Below are positions 53,575-64,000 of a DNA stretch of 64,000 nt, one piece after another. The stretch's first letter is position 1. The number at the start of each line of letters is the position of its first letter. A program made the position numbers and the translations under genes. A model generated the notes under the pieces. That model saw only the letters and a list, made by a program, of their open reading frames with translations. It was not told where the DNA came from and ran no database searches. Location of the stretch: assembly GCF_949987535.1 (NCBI RefSeq), contig NC_080066.1, forward strand, positions 130,738,335-130,802,334, read 5' to 3'. The DNA comes from Balaenoptera acutorostrata. Lineage: Eukaryota > Chordata > Mammalia > Artiodactyla > Balaenopteridae.

Positions 53575-54194
53575 TGTGGTAGGCAGAATTCTAAGGTGGC
53601 TGGCTCCCAAGATTCCCACCCCTGGTATACATGCCCTGTACACTCCTCTCCCCTTGAATGTGGGCAGGACCTGTGAATATGATGAGATATCACTCCTATG
53701 ATAATATTACCATATATGGCAAAGGTGACTAAGGTCTGTAATCAGTTGATTTTGAGTTAATCAAAAGGGAGATTATCCTGGGTGGGCCAGACCTAAATCA
53801 GGTGAGTCCTTCAAAAGAAGGTCTAGAAGTGTGAGACAACTGACAGCAGCAGATGCAGCTCTGCTGGCCTTGAAGAAGCAAACTGACATATTATAGGGAG
53901 GGTCATATGGCAAGGAATGGCAGCAGCCTCTGGGAGCTGAGGGCCTCAGACAGGCAACTGAAAGGAAATGAATTCTGCTAAGAACCACATAAGCTTGGGA
54001 GAAGACCCCGAGCCTCAGATGAGTCTGCAGCCCAAGCCAAAACCTTGATTTCAGCCCATGGGACCCAAAGCAGAGAATCCAGCTAAGCCATGTCTGGACT
54101 TCTAACTTACAGTAACTGTGAGATGATAAATGTGTGTTGTGTTAAGCCACCAAGTTTTTGATAAGTTGTTATGCAGCAACAGAAAATTAATACA
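53575..54194 (+). mobile_element. Solo LTR of an old mammalian endogenous retrovirus
   Basis: About 620 bp starting TGTGGTAGGCAGAATTCTAA and ending AGAAAATTAATACA. Internal landmarks include TTGAATGTGGGCAGGACCTG, CAAAAGGGAGATTATCCTGG and GATAAATGTGTGTTGTGTTA. I know this as a common mammalian LTR but cannot assign its family with certainty. Flanking duplications are not clear. No internal viral genes. Confidence 0.7.
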
Positions 54195-54830
54195 ATAAGC
54201 TAGATCTACAGCTCCAAGGATTCAATGAAAATATATTTAAAGAGTGTGATAAGGTAAAATACATCTTATGAGTAAATAGTCATGGCTAAGGTATATTGAA
54301 GTTAATACTATTTTTATTTTCCCAATCTTTCTTGGATATATTGGACTAAACAAGGTACTTCTAAATAAAAAAAGTGAAAAAGTAGCAGTAATAATAATTA
54401 GTCATTTGACTAGTCCTAGAAAATCTAGAAAATGAAAAAGTGAATAACTTTAAAGACCAGGTAACACCTCATTTTTCAAGTCAGGTGCTTTATGATTATT
54501 ATTTTTCAAAATTCATGACATTTATGTTCTTTTGACCAACTAAGTACTACTAATAACTCAACCCAAAAGGAAGTTTTAAAGCTTTATGGTCATTGGGGAA
54601 ATTTTTAAAAATTCAGTATATAGACATTTTTGTTGTTGCAAAGAAGTATAAATACAAAGGAGGGATCAATCAAAGACTTTTAAACATAGAAGTAAATATT
54701 ATATTAGAATATAATTATGTGGGGAAACTAGAATGAAAAGTTCACAGAGAAAAAAGAACAATGTAAATTTCCAACCATTAAAAAAGCACTTTGTCATGTA
54801 TATTTTAAAAGGATGAACAGTATGTATTTC
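54195..54830. other. Intron 1 sequence, nothing recognised
   Basis: AT-rich; no assigned element. Confidence 0.35.
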
Positions 54831-54843
54831 ATTGGGTACATTT

Positions 54844-55099
54844 TTTTTTAATTACCTTACCCTTTTATTTTTTTAACATCTTTATTGGAGTATAATTGCT
54901 TTACAATGGTGTGTTAGTTTCTGCTTTATAACAAAGTGAATCAGCTATACGTATACATATATCCCCATATCTCCCCCCTCTTGTCTCCCTCCCATCCTCC
55001 CTATCCCACCCCTCTAGGTGGTCACAAAGCACCGAGCTGATCTCCCTGTGCTATGCAGCTGCTTCCCACTGGCGATCTATTTTACATTTGGTAGTGTAT
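54844..55099 (-). mobile_element. L1 3' end, minus orientation, with a short 3' transduction
   Basis: Perfect 13-bp duplication ATTGGGTACATTT at 54831-54843 and 55100-55112. After the T run, about 13 unrelated bases (54850-54862) precede the tail complement and the L1 3' end (TTATTGGAGTATAATTGCTT). Only about 220 bp of L1 remain. Confidence 0.92.
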
Positions 55100-55140
55100 A
55101 TTGGGTACATTTAAAAGACTAATAGGACTATTTTATTTTA

Positions 55141-55435
55141 TTTTATTTTTAATTAATTAATTTATTTATTTATGGCTGTGTTGGGTCTTCGTTTCTGTGC
55201 GAGGGCTTTCTCTAGTTGTGGCAAGCAGGGGCCACTCTTCATTGCGGTGCGCAGGCCTCTCACCATCGCGGCCTCTCTTGTTGCGGAGCACAGGCTCCAG
55301 ACGCGCAGGCTCAGTAATTGTGGCTCACGGGCCCAGTTGCTCCGTGGCATGTGGGATCTTCCCAGACCAGGGCTCGAACCCGTGTCCCCTGCATTGGCAG
55401 GCAGATTCTCAACCACTGCGCCACCAGGGAAGCCC
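55141..55435 (-). mobile_element. CHR-type SINE, full length, minus orientation
   Basis: CTATTTTATTTTA at 55128-55140 and 55436-55448 is the duplication. The body is CpG-rich and complete. Three overlapping frames here, one of 116 residues, are SINE translations. Confidence 0.94.
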
Positions 55436-55579
55436 CTATTTTATTTTAAAACATCAGTATTTAGAAAACATATAAAACTGTATCTTCTGAAACTATTTAA
55501 ACTTAAAGATGAAAATTTTTAGATGTCAACATAAAAATGTATAAATTTTTCAAAATTCTTTTGGGATACATAGCAAAAA

Positions 55580-56870
55580 AGTTAGAAAACTCCTTTTAAG
55601 AGAACGAATCAAGACTCGGTGTTGATTAGACATGAACCTGGTGTGAGAGGGAAGGAACAGATGATGCCTAAGTTCCTAGGTTTCTGGCTTGAGAACTGAG
55701 TACTGTATCATTTATACTGGAGACATAAGTTTAGGGAAGATGATAATAAGCTTGGATTGGGACATGCTGTGAACATTTACATATGAATGTCCAGGAAGCA
55801 GGAGGTGCAGATAGGCTGCAAGAGAAGGCCTCTTCAAGAAGATGATGTTTGTCTGAAGACTTACAGGAGGTAAAAGGGCCACTCATGTTTTTATCTGCAG
55901 GAAGGTTGTTCTAGGCAGAAGAAACTCCAAGTACAATGCAAAAGCCCTAAGACTAGAACATATCTATGTGTTGGAGGTACGACGAAGCCAGTGTGGTGCA
56001 GGAGTAGAGCAAAAAAAGGTCAGCAGTAATGAGGTCAGTGAGGTAAAAGGAGAAGCGGGGGGCGGGGGGGAATACCAGACTGCAGAGGGCCTAACAGGCC
56101 ACTGGGAGGACTTCGACTTTTATTCTGAGAAGCACTGAACAAGGTTTGAGCAAAGGAGTGACATGATCCCACTTATCTCTACTGTGTTGAGAAAAGACTG
56201 AATGGGGCAAGGGTAGAAGAGAGGAGACGAGTTAAGAGGCTACTCTGATACTCCCAAAGTGTTCCCAGGTGGTACAAGTGGAAGAGTGAGAAATGGTGAC
56301 TGAATATTGCTATAGTGTGAAGTAGAGCTAGAAGGATTTGCTGACAGATTAGATATGGGTTATAAAAGAAAGAATTCAAGAATAACTCGATATTTTGAGC
56401 AACTAGAATGATGGAGTAGCCATTTACTAATGTTGGAAATATTACAAAAGGAGCAAGTTTTCAGGGGAAGAGAAAGAGCTCAGTATTAGTTGAGATGCCT
56501 ATCACACATCTTTATGGAAGTGTTAAGAAAGAAACTGGATATCCAAGCTCAGGAGAGACACCTGAGCCAGAATTGTAAATTGGAAACCATCAGATACAGA
56601 TGAAATGTGAAGCAATGAGGCTGGGTGGGATCTCCAAGAAATCTACTGTAAATAGAAACAGGAGTCCAAAGACTAAGCTCCAGGGAGGTCAGGATGATGT
56701 AGATGGGAAGATGAGGAGATCAACAAAGGAGAAGAACTAGGAGGAATAGTCAGAGAGGGAGAAAACCAGCAGCATTTGGTGTCCTGGAAGCCAAATGAGG
56801 AAAAGATTTCAAAAAGGAGGAAGAGATAAACTATTAAATGCTGCTAATGGGTCAATTAAGAAAAAATTAC
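55580..56870 (-). repeat. L2 LINE fragments (probably two pieces)
   Basis: Reverse-complement L2 landmarks are numerous: GAAGGCCTCTTCAAGAAGAT, AGGAAGGTTGTTCTAGGCAG, GGAGTGACATGATCCCACTT, GTGTCCTGGAAGCCAAATGA and TTAAATGCTGCTAATGGGTC. Phrases at 55670-55790 (TTTCTGGCTTGAGAACTGAG) belong later in the L2 order, so a second L2 piece precedes the main one. Confidence 0.7.
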
Positions 56871-57096
56871 AAAGCGCTATGTAAGTAAGAAGTAGTATTT
56901 GAGTTCACAAAGTGTTTTAATGAAGAAAACTGGGGTAATGAAAACTTTACTTGGAGATCATAGTATTGCTCATATCTAGATCTTGATGTTATTTTCATTG
57001 TGTTGTGTACACATTAAAATGTGAAGTGCATAACACTTTACACATTTCAAAAGCTTTCTACTTACTATATGTCCTTATGTAAAAAAAAAGAAAAGA

Positions 57097-57458
57097 GGGA
57101 CTTCCCTGGTGGCGCAGTGGTTAAGAATCCACCTGCCAATGCAGGGGACACGGGTTCAAGCCTTGGTCCGGGAAGATCCCATATGTCGCGGAGCAGCTAA
57201 GCCCGTGTGCCACAACTGCTGAGCCTGTGCTCTAGAGCCCGCGAGCCACAACTACTGAGCTCCCGTGCTGCAACTACTGAAGCCCGCGCACCTAGAGCCC
57301 GTGCTCCGCAGCAGGAGAGGCCACCACAATGAGAAGCCCACACACAGCAATGAAGAGTAGCGCCCGCTTGCTGCAACTAGAGAAAGCCCGCACACAGCAA
57401 CAAAGACCCAACGCAGCCAAAAAATTAATAAATTAATAAATAAATTAAAAAAAAAAAT
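57097..57458 (+). mobile_element. CHR-type SINE, long form
   Basis: A box TGGCGCAGTGG intact; B box GGTTCAAGCCT. It has two ACAACTACTGAGC/ACTACTGAAGCC units, like the copy at 20039, and an AAATTAATAAATTAAT tail. Confidence 0.92.
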
Positions 57459-58089
57459 AATTTTAGGTTGTTAATTTTTAACATGACTCCATGAGACAAT
57501 GCTAAATCCATTACTTCCATTAAAATTCCTTCCTGATTCAACTATGCAGGCTAACAGAGGATATAATCAAACTACTGCTCCCTTGAAAGAAAGGCCATGG
57601 TTAATATAAAAGATATACACTTGATTTATGTCAAGTGATAACAAGTAATGCTTTGGATACTCAGCATAAAACACTTTAATGGAATATTATTGCTCCAAAT
57701 ATACCATACCAAAATTAAACTGAAAACAGAGGAAGACTACTAAACCATGGCTGAGAGGAAGCTAAATGCAGCAAGCTAAAACGCATTCCTAACGCTCATC
57801 CAGTTCTGGCTGAACCCCTTGGGTCAGTTTGGGGCATTATTAGTTTGGAATAATTCCAAATGACTCCCTAGAGTCCTACTATTATATTCAGTGGCTTTAG
57901 GAAATCCAGAACAGGCCTCATGTCACAAAAATCATAGTTTCTCCTATTCCTTTTAGTTGGAGTTATCTTTTCAAAGAAGCAAGTTTGAACAAGTTCATCT
58001 AATTAATTTGTCACATAAATAGCCCTATAGGCCTTCCTATTCACAGGTAGAGACCTTAACCTGGGTCTACACTAGAGTCTCTCAACTAG
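57459..58089. other. Intron 1 sequence, nothing recognised
   Basis: No repeat family or exon signature. Confidence 0.35.
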
Positions 58090-58102
58090 CTCATCTCCTT
58101 TT

Positions 58103-58423
58103 TTTAAAAAAAATTAATTTATTTATTTATTTATTTTTGGCTGTGTTGGGTCTTCATTGCTGCACGGGGGCTTGCTGCGTTGCGCAGGCTTCTCATTGTG
58201 GTGGCTTCTCTTGTGGAGCAGGCGCTCTAGGCGCACGGGCTTCAGTAGTTGTGGCACACGGGCTCAGTTGCTGTGGCTTGCAGACTCTAGAGCAAAGGCT
58301 CGGTAGTTGTGGCACACAGGCTTAGGTGCTCCGCGGCATGTGGGATCTTCCCAGACCAGGGTTCGAACCCATGTCCCCTGCATTGGCAGGCGGATTCTTA
58401 ACCACTGCGCCACCAGGGAAGAC
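58103..58423 (-). mobile_element. CHR-type SINE, minus orientation
   Basis: Perfect 13-bp duplication CTCATCTCCTTTT at 58090-58102 and 58424-58436. The reverse-complement body begins TTTGGCTGTGTTGGGTCTTC and ends CCACCAGGGAAGAC. Confidence 0.95.
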
Positions 58424-58559
58424 CTCATCTCCTTTTCACTTGGTCTTGGTTCTTTAAATCAAGTCATGTTCCTACTTTTCCCTAGGGCTCAAATCCTTTC
58501 TCCCCCTTTCTTTGTTTTGTTAATTTCTATTGATCTTTCAGATAATTAACTTCTTTACT

Positions 58560-58850
58560 GTCTGTCTCTCCCAGGCCTCTCTGCCACAGCCATTTAGAAT
58601 GGAAGCTTTATGAGAGCAAGGCCTTGCTACAACCTCAGTATCAAGAATAGCACCTGGCACACAGGAGGCACTCAATAAATATTTGAATATATCCTCCAGA
58701 ACTCAGCATGAATGTTACTTCCTTAAAGAAGCCTTCCTTGACCTTCTTATGTCAGTAACACCAATTTCATTTTCTCAAAGGACCCCCATGCTTTTCTTCT
58801 GGGCCCCAGGAAAGATCCAGCACAATCTTCTAAAATAGTTCCAAGAGATA
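58560..58850 (+). repeat. L2 LINE 3' fragments
   Basis: TTTATGAGAGCAAGGCCTTG and CACCTGGCACACAGGAGGCA then CTCAATAAATATTTGAATA close one L2 end at about 58690. AAGAAGCCTTCCTTGACCTT belongs to a second piece after it. Confidence 0.65.
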
Positions 58851-61800
58851 TTAGTACAAAGGCATAAACACTAGAATCTTTCAGATTTCACAAAAGCATT
58901 TCTGAATCAAAACCCTCAACCTTCTTCCCCCCCTGCCATAGACAGCTATTAATTAACTCAAACATTCACACCTCTTGAATTTTAACAGATATCTAAGAGC
59001 AAACTGTAATGGTTGAGGTGGGACGTCGATATTTAACCTGAATGAAATTAGACTCAGGAACAAGGTAATACTACCAATTCTTTCTAGCTCTCTGTGACAT
59101 TTGTAACTACAGATAATAAGACAACAGACATTTTCTCTTCCTTGGCTAGCCTGGCGAATAAAGCCTTACAGAAAAGGCATCTACCATGGAAATACCAGGG
59201 ACTAAAAAACCTGCTAAAATGATTTTAAGGCATGTTTCCCATATATAGAATGCCTACACTGATTTTTCTCAGCATACAATCGAATAGCACATGCACAAAG
59301 TACCACAGGCATTTCAAAGACATAGGTAATAAGCTGCATTTACAAATATATCCTACACTCTTTTTTCCTCCAAGTAATATGATAGCTTCAATCTTCCCGG
59401 GGAGTAGTGATGAAGACATTTATGTCTCTGGCTCTTTTAGGAAAGATACATAATTTAGCAGTAATGTTAACAATGCATGTGTTATCCATTAGTGGTGTCA
59501 TTTCGCTCTACTTTACCCTTTGTAGTTCTGTATGTACTTAAATGTCCTGGTGAAGTTCTGTTTTAACAGTTAAAGAACAACAGCACAACAAAACAAAAAG
59601 AACACATTTCTATTTCCAAAATTATTTTTCCTTAAATCTATTTCTCAATGCTCGTGTTTCTTCTAGTGAAATGAATATTTAATGCTGGTTTAAAAAACTC
59701 CCTTGTGTTTTCAGTCAGTAATAGTAACTTTGTCAAATATATGTATTTTTTGGTTTCCAGAAAAATCAGCCAAAACTTGAAAATAAGCAAAAGAGATAAC
59801 TAGGTGTTCTTCAGTGCAGTGCTATGCTTGAACCTTTGATTACTTTCTACTGACTGGGCTATTTTACAAATTGATCAGATTAACTTAGAGATTTTTGTCT
59901 GGTACAGAGGCAAAATCTAATCAGCAGGAAAGACAATCCCAAACTTACTGCTTATGTTCTTGTAGGACATTAACAAACTTTGTGTCCAACCCCAAAATCT
60001 TACTTTAATATTCTTTTATTAAGTTGCCTATAAATACCTACCTCCTCCAATTTTCATTTGAAGTGGGTCTAAGATCTCATGAGTTCCCTCATTAAGTAGT
60101 AAGTTGAATCAAAATTACTGATACATGTTCGTTCACATCGGTATGAGAGTTGTGACTTTACCTTTCTGAAAATTATATTTTAACAGTTTTGGAGGTTCCA
60201 TCAAGATGCCCAAGTGAACTAACCTCACAGAGTTAATTAAACAACCTTGTTCTTTTCACACACAGAGATATTCCTTACAAAACTTTGAGCTCATAACTGC
60301 TATCTCATTTACATAAACCAAAACCTCAAAGTTTATAATTTTCAGTCTAAGTGGTAAACACCTTTAGAGCAAGGCCTTTACTTTTATTCATGTTTGTATT
60401 CTTAGGATCCAGCTTGGTGCCAAGTACCTAAAATGTGTTCAATAAATGTTAAATGAAACTAGCGTACACATGTTTGATGGTAACACCAACTGGAGGAGAA
60501 AAATCTTAGTAGTCTAATACTATTGCTGCTTCTACTATTAATCCTAGCAGTCTTTGTAACAATCTGGTCAGCTGGAAGAAGGAAACCAAATTCTAGATGC
60601 CTTGAATGTGAAGACAGAGCCTCCCCATAAGTGGTAGGAATCCCTTGTACAAAGACAAGGGTGGTAAGTATAGACCAGAATTTAACTCATCCTTCAAAGA
60701 AAGAGTGAACCTTGAGCTCTTTAAGAACTAAAACTCTTAGCAAGCACTACAAACCTACATGTCGCAATACCACAAACACCACAAAACTGAACATAATCTG
60801 AATTATGAACACCAAAAACATAAAAAATGTCTTCCATGGGAATATATTCTAGAATAACAGTAAATTAATCAATTAAATAGAAACTGCTTCTTGAATTCAC
60901 CTCAAAAGACCAGATTTTCTTTGCTGTATTTATTCCATAAGCAAAGGATATACAAGAACTGTGGAATAAGAAAATAGAGATCTACAAGGCATCCGAGTTC
61001 CAAGAAAACAAGCACAACATATAAATGCAAAATACCAGACTCAAAGCAATGGACTAGGATTGGATGCTAACGCTGGCTTTGTTTCCAGGCTAACCTGAAG
61101 ATATAAAACTGTATTTGTGCATGACGGATTATTAGGGTCAAAGCTACCTACTGAATAAGTTATGCAACACATACTCAAATTCTATTTGCTACCAGAAAAT
61201 ACTAGTAGGTGGAGACCTACTTCACACTGCCAACAATACAGGCTTACCTGATAACTGTACTCACACTTCTTTCTATGTGGTGGAAGATTTAATTACTATC
61301 TAAGCATTTCCCCTTTTGCTTTTCATTATCACCACTCAGCACACTTTCCATTTCTTTCCCTCTCCTTATAGAAGCGGGTTGCCCACAGAAGGAAGGTCAA
61401 TTTAATACTTTTAACACCTAATATACCTGTGAAATGATAACTGTCTAGCTGCTCCTAGCCACCTCCACCAAATTCTTTAAAAAGATACTAGCTGATGTTT
61501 GGCCCAAGGGAGGCAGTATCTCTTCATAAGAATTATGAAAATAATGGCAAATCTGAAACTCTGAATGCACGAGGAAAATGTTTTTAACTTAATATACTAC
61601 TTCCTTTCACTTGTAGAAATTTAACGTATGAAGATTTATTTTCCAAGGGCAGTCTTTTAAATTAATGTTTATTCTTTCTTTATTATTTTAAAATTTATTC
61701 TTGGTTATTTTCCACAAAAGGTAGAAGGGACTAAGTTTGCATCACTGGCAAGGAAAACCCACTCTCAGTAGGTATGGTATCTTCTCCTGCACCCATTTAC

Positions 61801-62460
61801 ACTCTTTAAATGTCTTGACCTTACAAAAGGTTTTATTATAAAAATGATAGTATGATTATTACCTAAATGCAGACGAAAACTGACACCATCTACAGGAGAG
61901 ATGCACCCTAGTGATGCACCCAAACTTAAAACATTCATTTTTATGAGCTGCTCCTTTTTCGTCCCCCTAAAATGATTATAAGTGCTAAACTGCACTCAGT
62001 GAAGAAACTGACCAAATGCTACAAGGGAAATCTCTCGTAAACAGGGGGGACGCCTTTTGCAGGAAGGGAGGAGGCACTTTAAATTGACCTCAAGAATTGT
62101 TAAAAGCAATATCATGGCTCACTGACATTTCTCGAGAAACACATCCATCTTACAAAAAAAAAAGTTACCACCTCTTAAGTGAGTGGACACCCTTCACGAG
62201 CAAATCGCCTAAGGGAACAGCCCCAAGGAACTTAATTAAAAGTAATTACCCAGGCTAGAAATGTGCTTTTGTTTTAGAAACTGTCTAAATACCAGCGGGA
62301 TTTTCTCTTGCCCGAATCCAGCCTGAGGACAACAAATTGGTCAACAGCGGAAGTCGCCTGACGAAATGACTGCAACGTGAAATCCAGTTTTATGATCATA
62401 ACAAAACCTTCCTTCCGGGGCCAAGCAAGAACTTGAGAAAACGTCCTTTTGGACGCAGCA
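58851..62460. other. Proximal intron 1 (and its first bases), repeat-poor
   Basis: About 3.6 kb next to exon 1 with no SINE or L1 that I recognise, only an L2-like piece at 60365-60450 (GCTTGGTGCCAAGTACC, then TTCAATAAATG). A sparse-repeat stretch beside a promoter could hold enhancers, but no specific site was identified. The A-run at about 62153-62163 is simple sequence. Confidence 0.45.
60365..60450 (+). repeat. L2 LINE 3' end fragment
   Basis: AGAGCAAGGCCTTTACTTTT, CAGCTTGGTGCCAAGTACCT and TTCAATAAATGTTAAATG. Confidence 0.6.
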
Positions 62461-62468
62461 GGCAATCA

Positions 62469-62870
<402 letters not shown>

Positions 62871-63155
62871 CTACGGCCGAGGCGGCTCGGAGGCGGCGCC
62901 GGCGGGCGGGCGGGGGCTCCGGGGGCGGCTTCCTCGGCCCCGCGGCCTCGCCTAGTGCAGCGTCCGCAGAGGAAGCGCGGCGGCCCGTGAACCCGGACGG
63001 CCCCCGGCTGCGACCGAAGCGGCGGCCTCCTTTCCCGGCGGCGCTGGCCCGCTTCTCGGGCGGCTCCTCCTCCTTTGTGTGGGTTCGCAACCCGGCGGGG
63101 ATACAGCTGGCCTCTCCCCTGCTCGGACTCCCGCTACGGCCGCGGCAGGCAGAGA

Positions 63156-63199
<44 letters not shown>
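63156..63199. repeat. (CGG)n trinucleotide tract upstream of SOS2
   Basis: An uninterrupted run of about 14-15 GGC/CGG units, 44 bp, on the plus strand (CCG on the SOS2-sense strand), about 420 bp upstream of the SOS2 ATG. It encodes poly-Arg, poly-Ala or poly-Gly in the accidental frames seen here. Smaller CCG/CCA runs lie near 63347-63362. Confidence 0.95.
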
Positions 63200-63660
63200 T
63201 TGTCTCCTCATCGCCTCATCTCCGCCCTCCCAACCGGCAACGCCGCCCTGCCCGGCCCACCCGAGTCACCTCCAGAGGGCCCTGGGGACAGGCCGGGCGC
63301 GCGCGTCGGGCGAGAGAGCCACACTGGCGCGCACACTGTTGGCCACCACCACCGCCGCCGCCCCTTCAGCAGCCGCGCACAGCGCCCCAGGGCCGCCGCC
63401 AAGCTCCGGGTCCCAGCAAGCGCTGCTCGGCCAGCCCTCTCCGCCCCGCGCTCATTATCCAGTGTAGCTGGAGCAGCCCCGCACAGAGCATGCGCGCCGC
63501 GGAGTTGGCAAAGGGGCTGGCCGGGAGCGGAGGCCTCCTCGCGGGAGTACGCGTCTCCTGGGCGCTTGCTGGGTGCACGTTCCAGACAGACTCCGCAACT
63601 CACTGACTGCGTTTTACACACACTCTTCCTCCTCTCGATCTTCCCGAGACAATCCTGACT

Positions 63661-64000
63661 CGATGCCACTCCTCGAGCCCCAGGACTCCGTCATGGGAAG
63701 CAGTATAGGAATTTGTAGAGAAAGGGGCTTTCCGACTGGACAAGATATTTAATGTATTTGTGTTCTACATGGCTATTCTGTATATGTAACTATTTAATAG
63801 CGTGGTGCTGTGGGGACTGAAGGAAGTGAGGAGTGGGAAGCCCTTAGCACACAGTAGGGCCAAAAAAGGCAGATGGCAACGTTAATCAAGCTTGAACTTA
63901 AAGGTCTTTCACTTGCATGAGCCCCTATGTATTCACAAAAATTTCATACCGTTTTGGTAAAACTTTCCATATTTTTGCATTGTTTTCCTAATGGTGTCCT
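63661..64000. other. 5' flank of SOS2, no gene seen
   Basis: Normal-GC sequence upstream of the CpG island. I see no exon or repeat. Confidence 0.4.

Noticed and set aside
62987..63669. Long open frames on both strands in the CpG island (up to 223 residues)
   Set aside because: They arise from high GC content, where stop codons are rare. Compositions are Arg/Ala/Pro/Gly-rich with no recognised domain, and they overlap each other in several phases.

Overview
The window is nuclear DNA from a placental mammal, most likely a cetacean. It carries about 23 tRNA-derived SINEs of the CHR type found in whales, dolphins, hippos and ruminants. Many are the roughly 300-bp form with heads reading CTTCCCTGGTGGCGCAGTGG, which I associate with cetaceans. 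Fragments of L1, L2, MIR, hAT elements and mammalian LTRs are also present. The only gene I can support is the 5' portion of SOS2, on the minus strand. Eight coding exons were found by conceptual translation and splice-site reading. They encode residues 1-356 of this Ras/Rac guanine-nucleotide exchange factor: the N-terminal histone-fold region and most of the DH domain. The rest of the DH domain and the PH, REM, CDC25 and proline-rich regions lie beyond position 1.

Layout, right to left in the direction of SOS2 transcription: 63660-64000 is 5' flank. 62460-63660 is a CpG island with the presumed promoter, a (CGG)n tract at 63156-63199 and coding exon 1 (62652-62738). Intron 1 is about 27.5 kb (35139-62651). 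It holds most of the insertions, including a probable 3.9-kb processed retrocopy (35818-39719) and an old L1 (about 47885-51305) split by four later insertions, one of them a probable 0.9-kb retrocopy. Exon 2 is 35013-35138, exon 3 is 32452-32583, exon 4 is 31350-31514, exon 5 is 22268-22471, exon 6 is 17840-17983, exon 7 is 14758-14868 and exon 8 is 11083-11181. Intron 8 runs off the left edge and contains a 3.9-kb L1 with an intact endonuclease reading frame but no reverse-transcriptase region.

All eight coding segments are multiples of three with phase-0 junctions, and every splice site is GT-AG. No tRNA, rRNA, CRISPR array or prokaryotic system is visible. Nothing here looks like a new molecular system. 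The interesting material is insertion history: target-site duplications (TSDs) can be read directly for many elements, and they expose two probable retrocopies, 3' transductions by a SINE and by two L1s, a TA-flanked DNA-transposon MITE inside an L1, and a SINE/L1 chimera. Repeat family names are by resemblance only, since no database search was possible.
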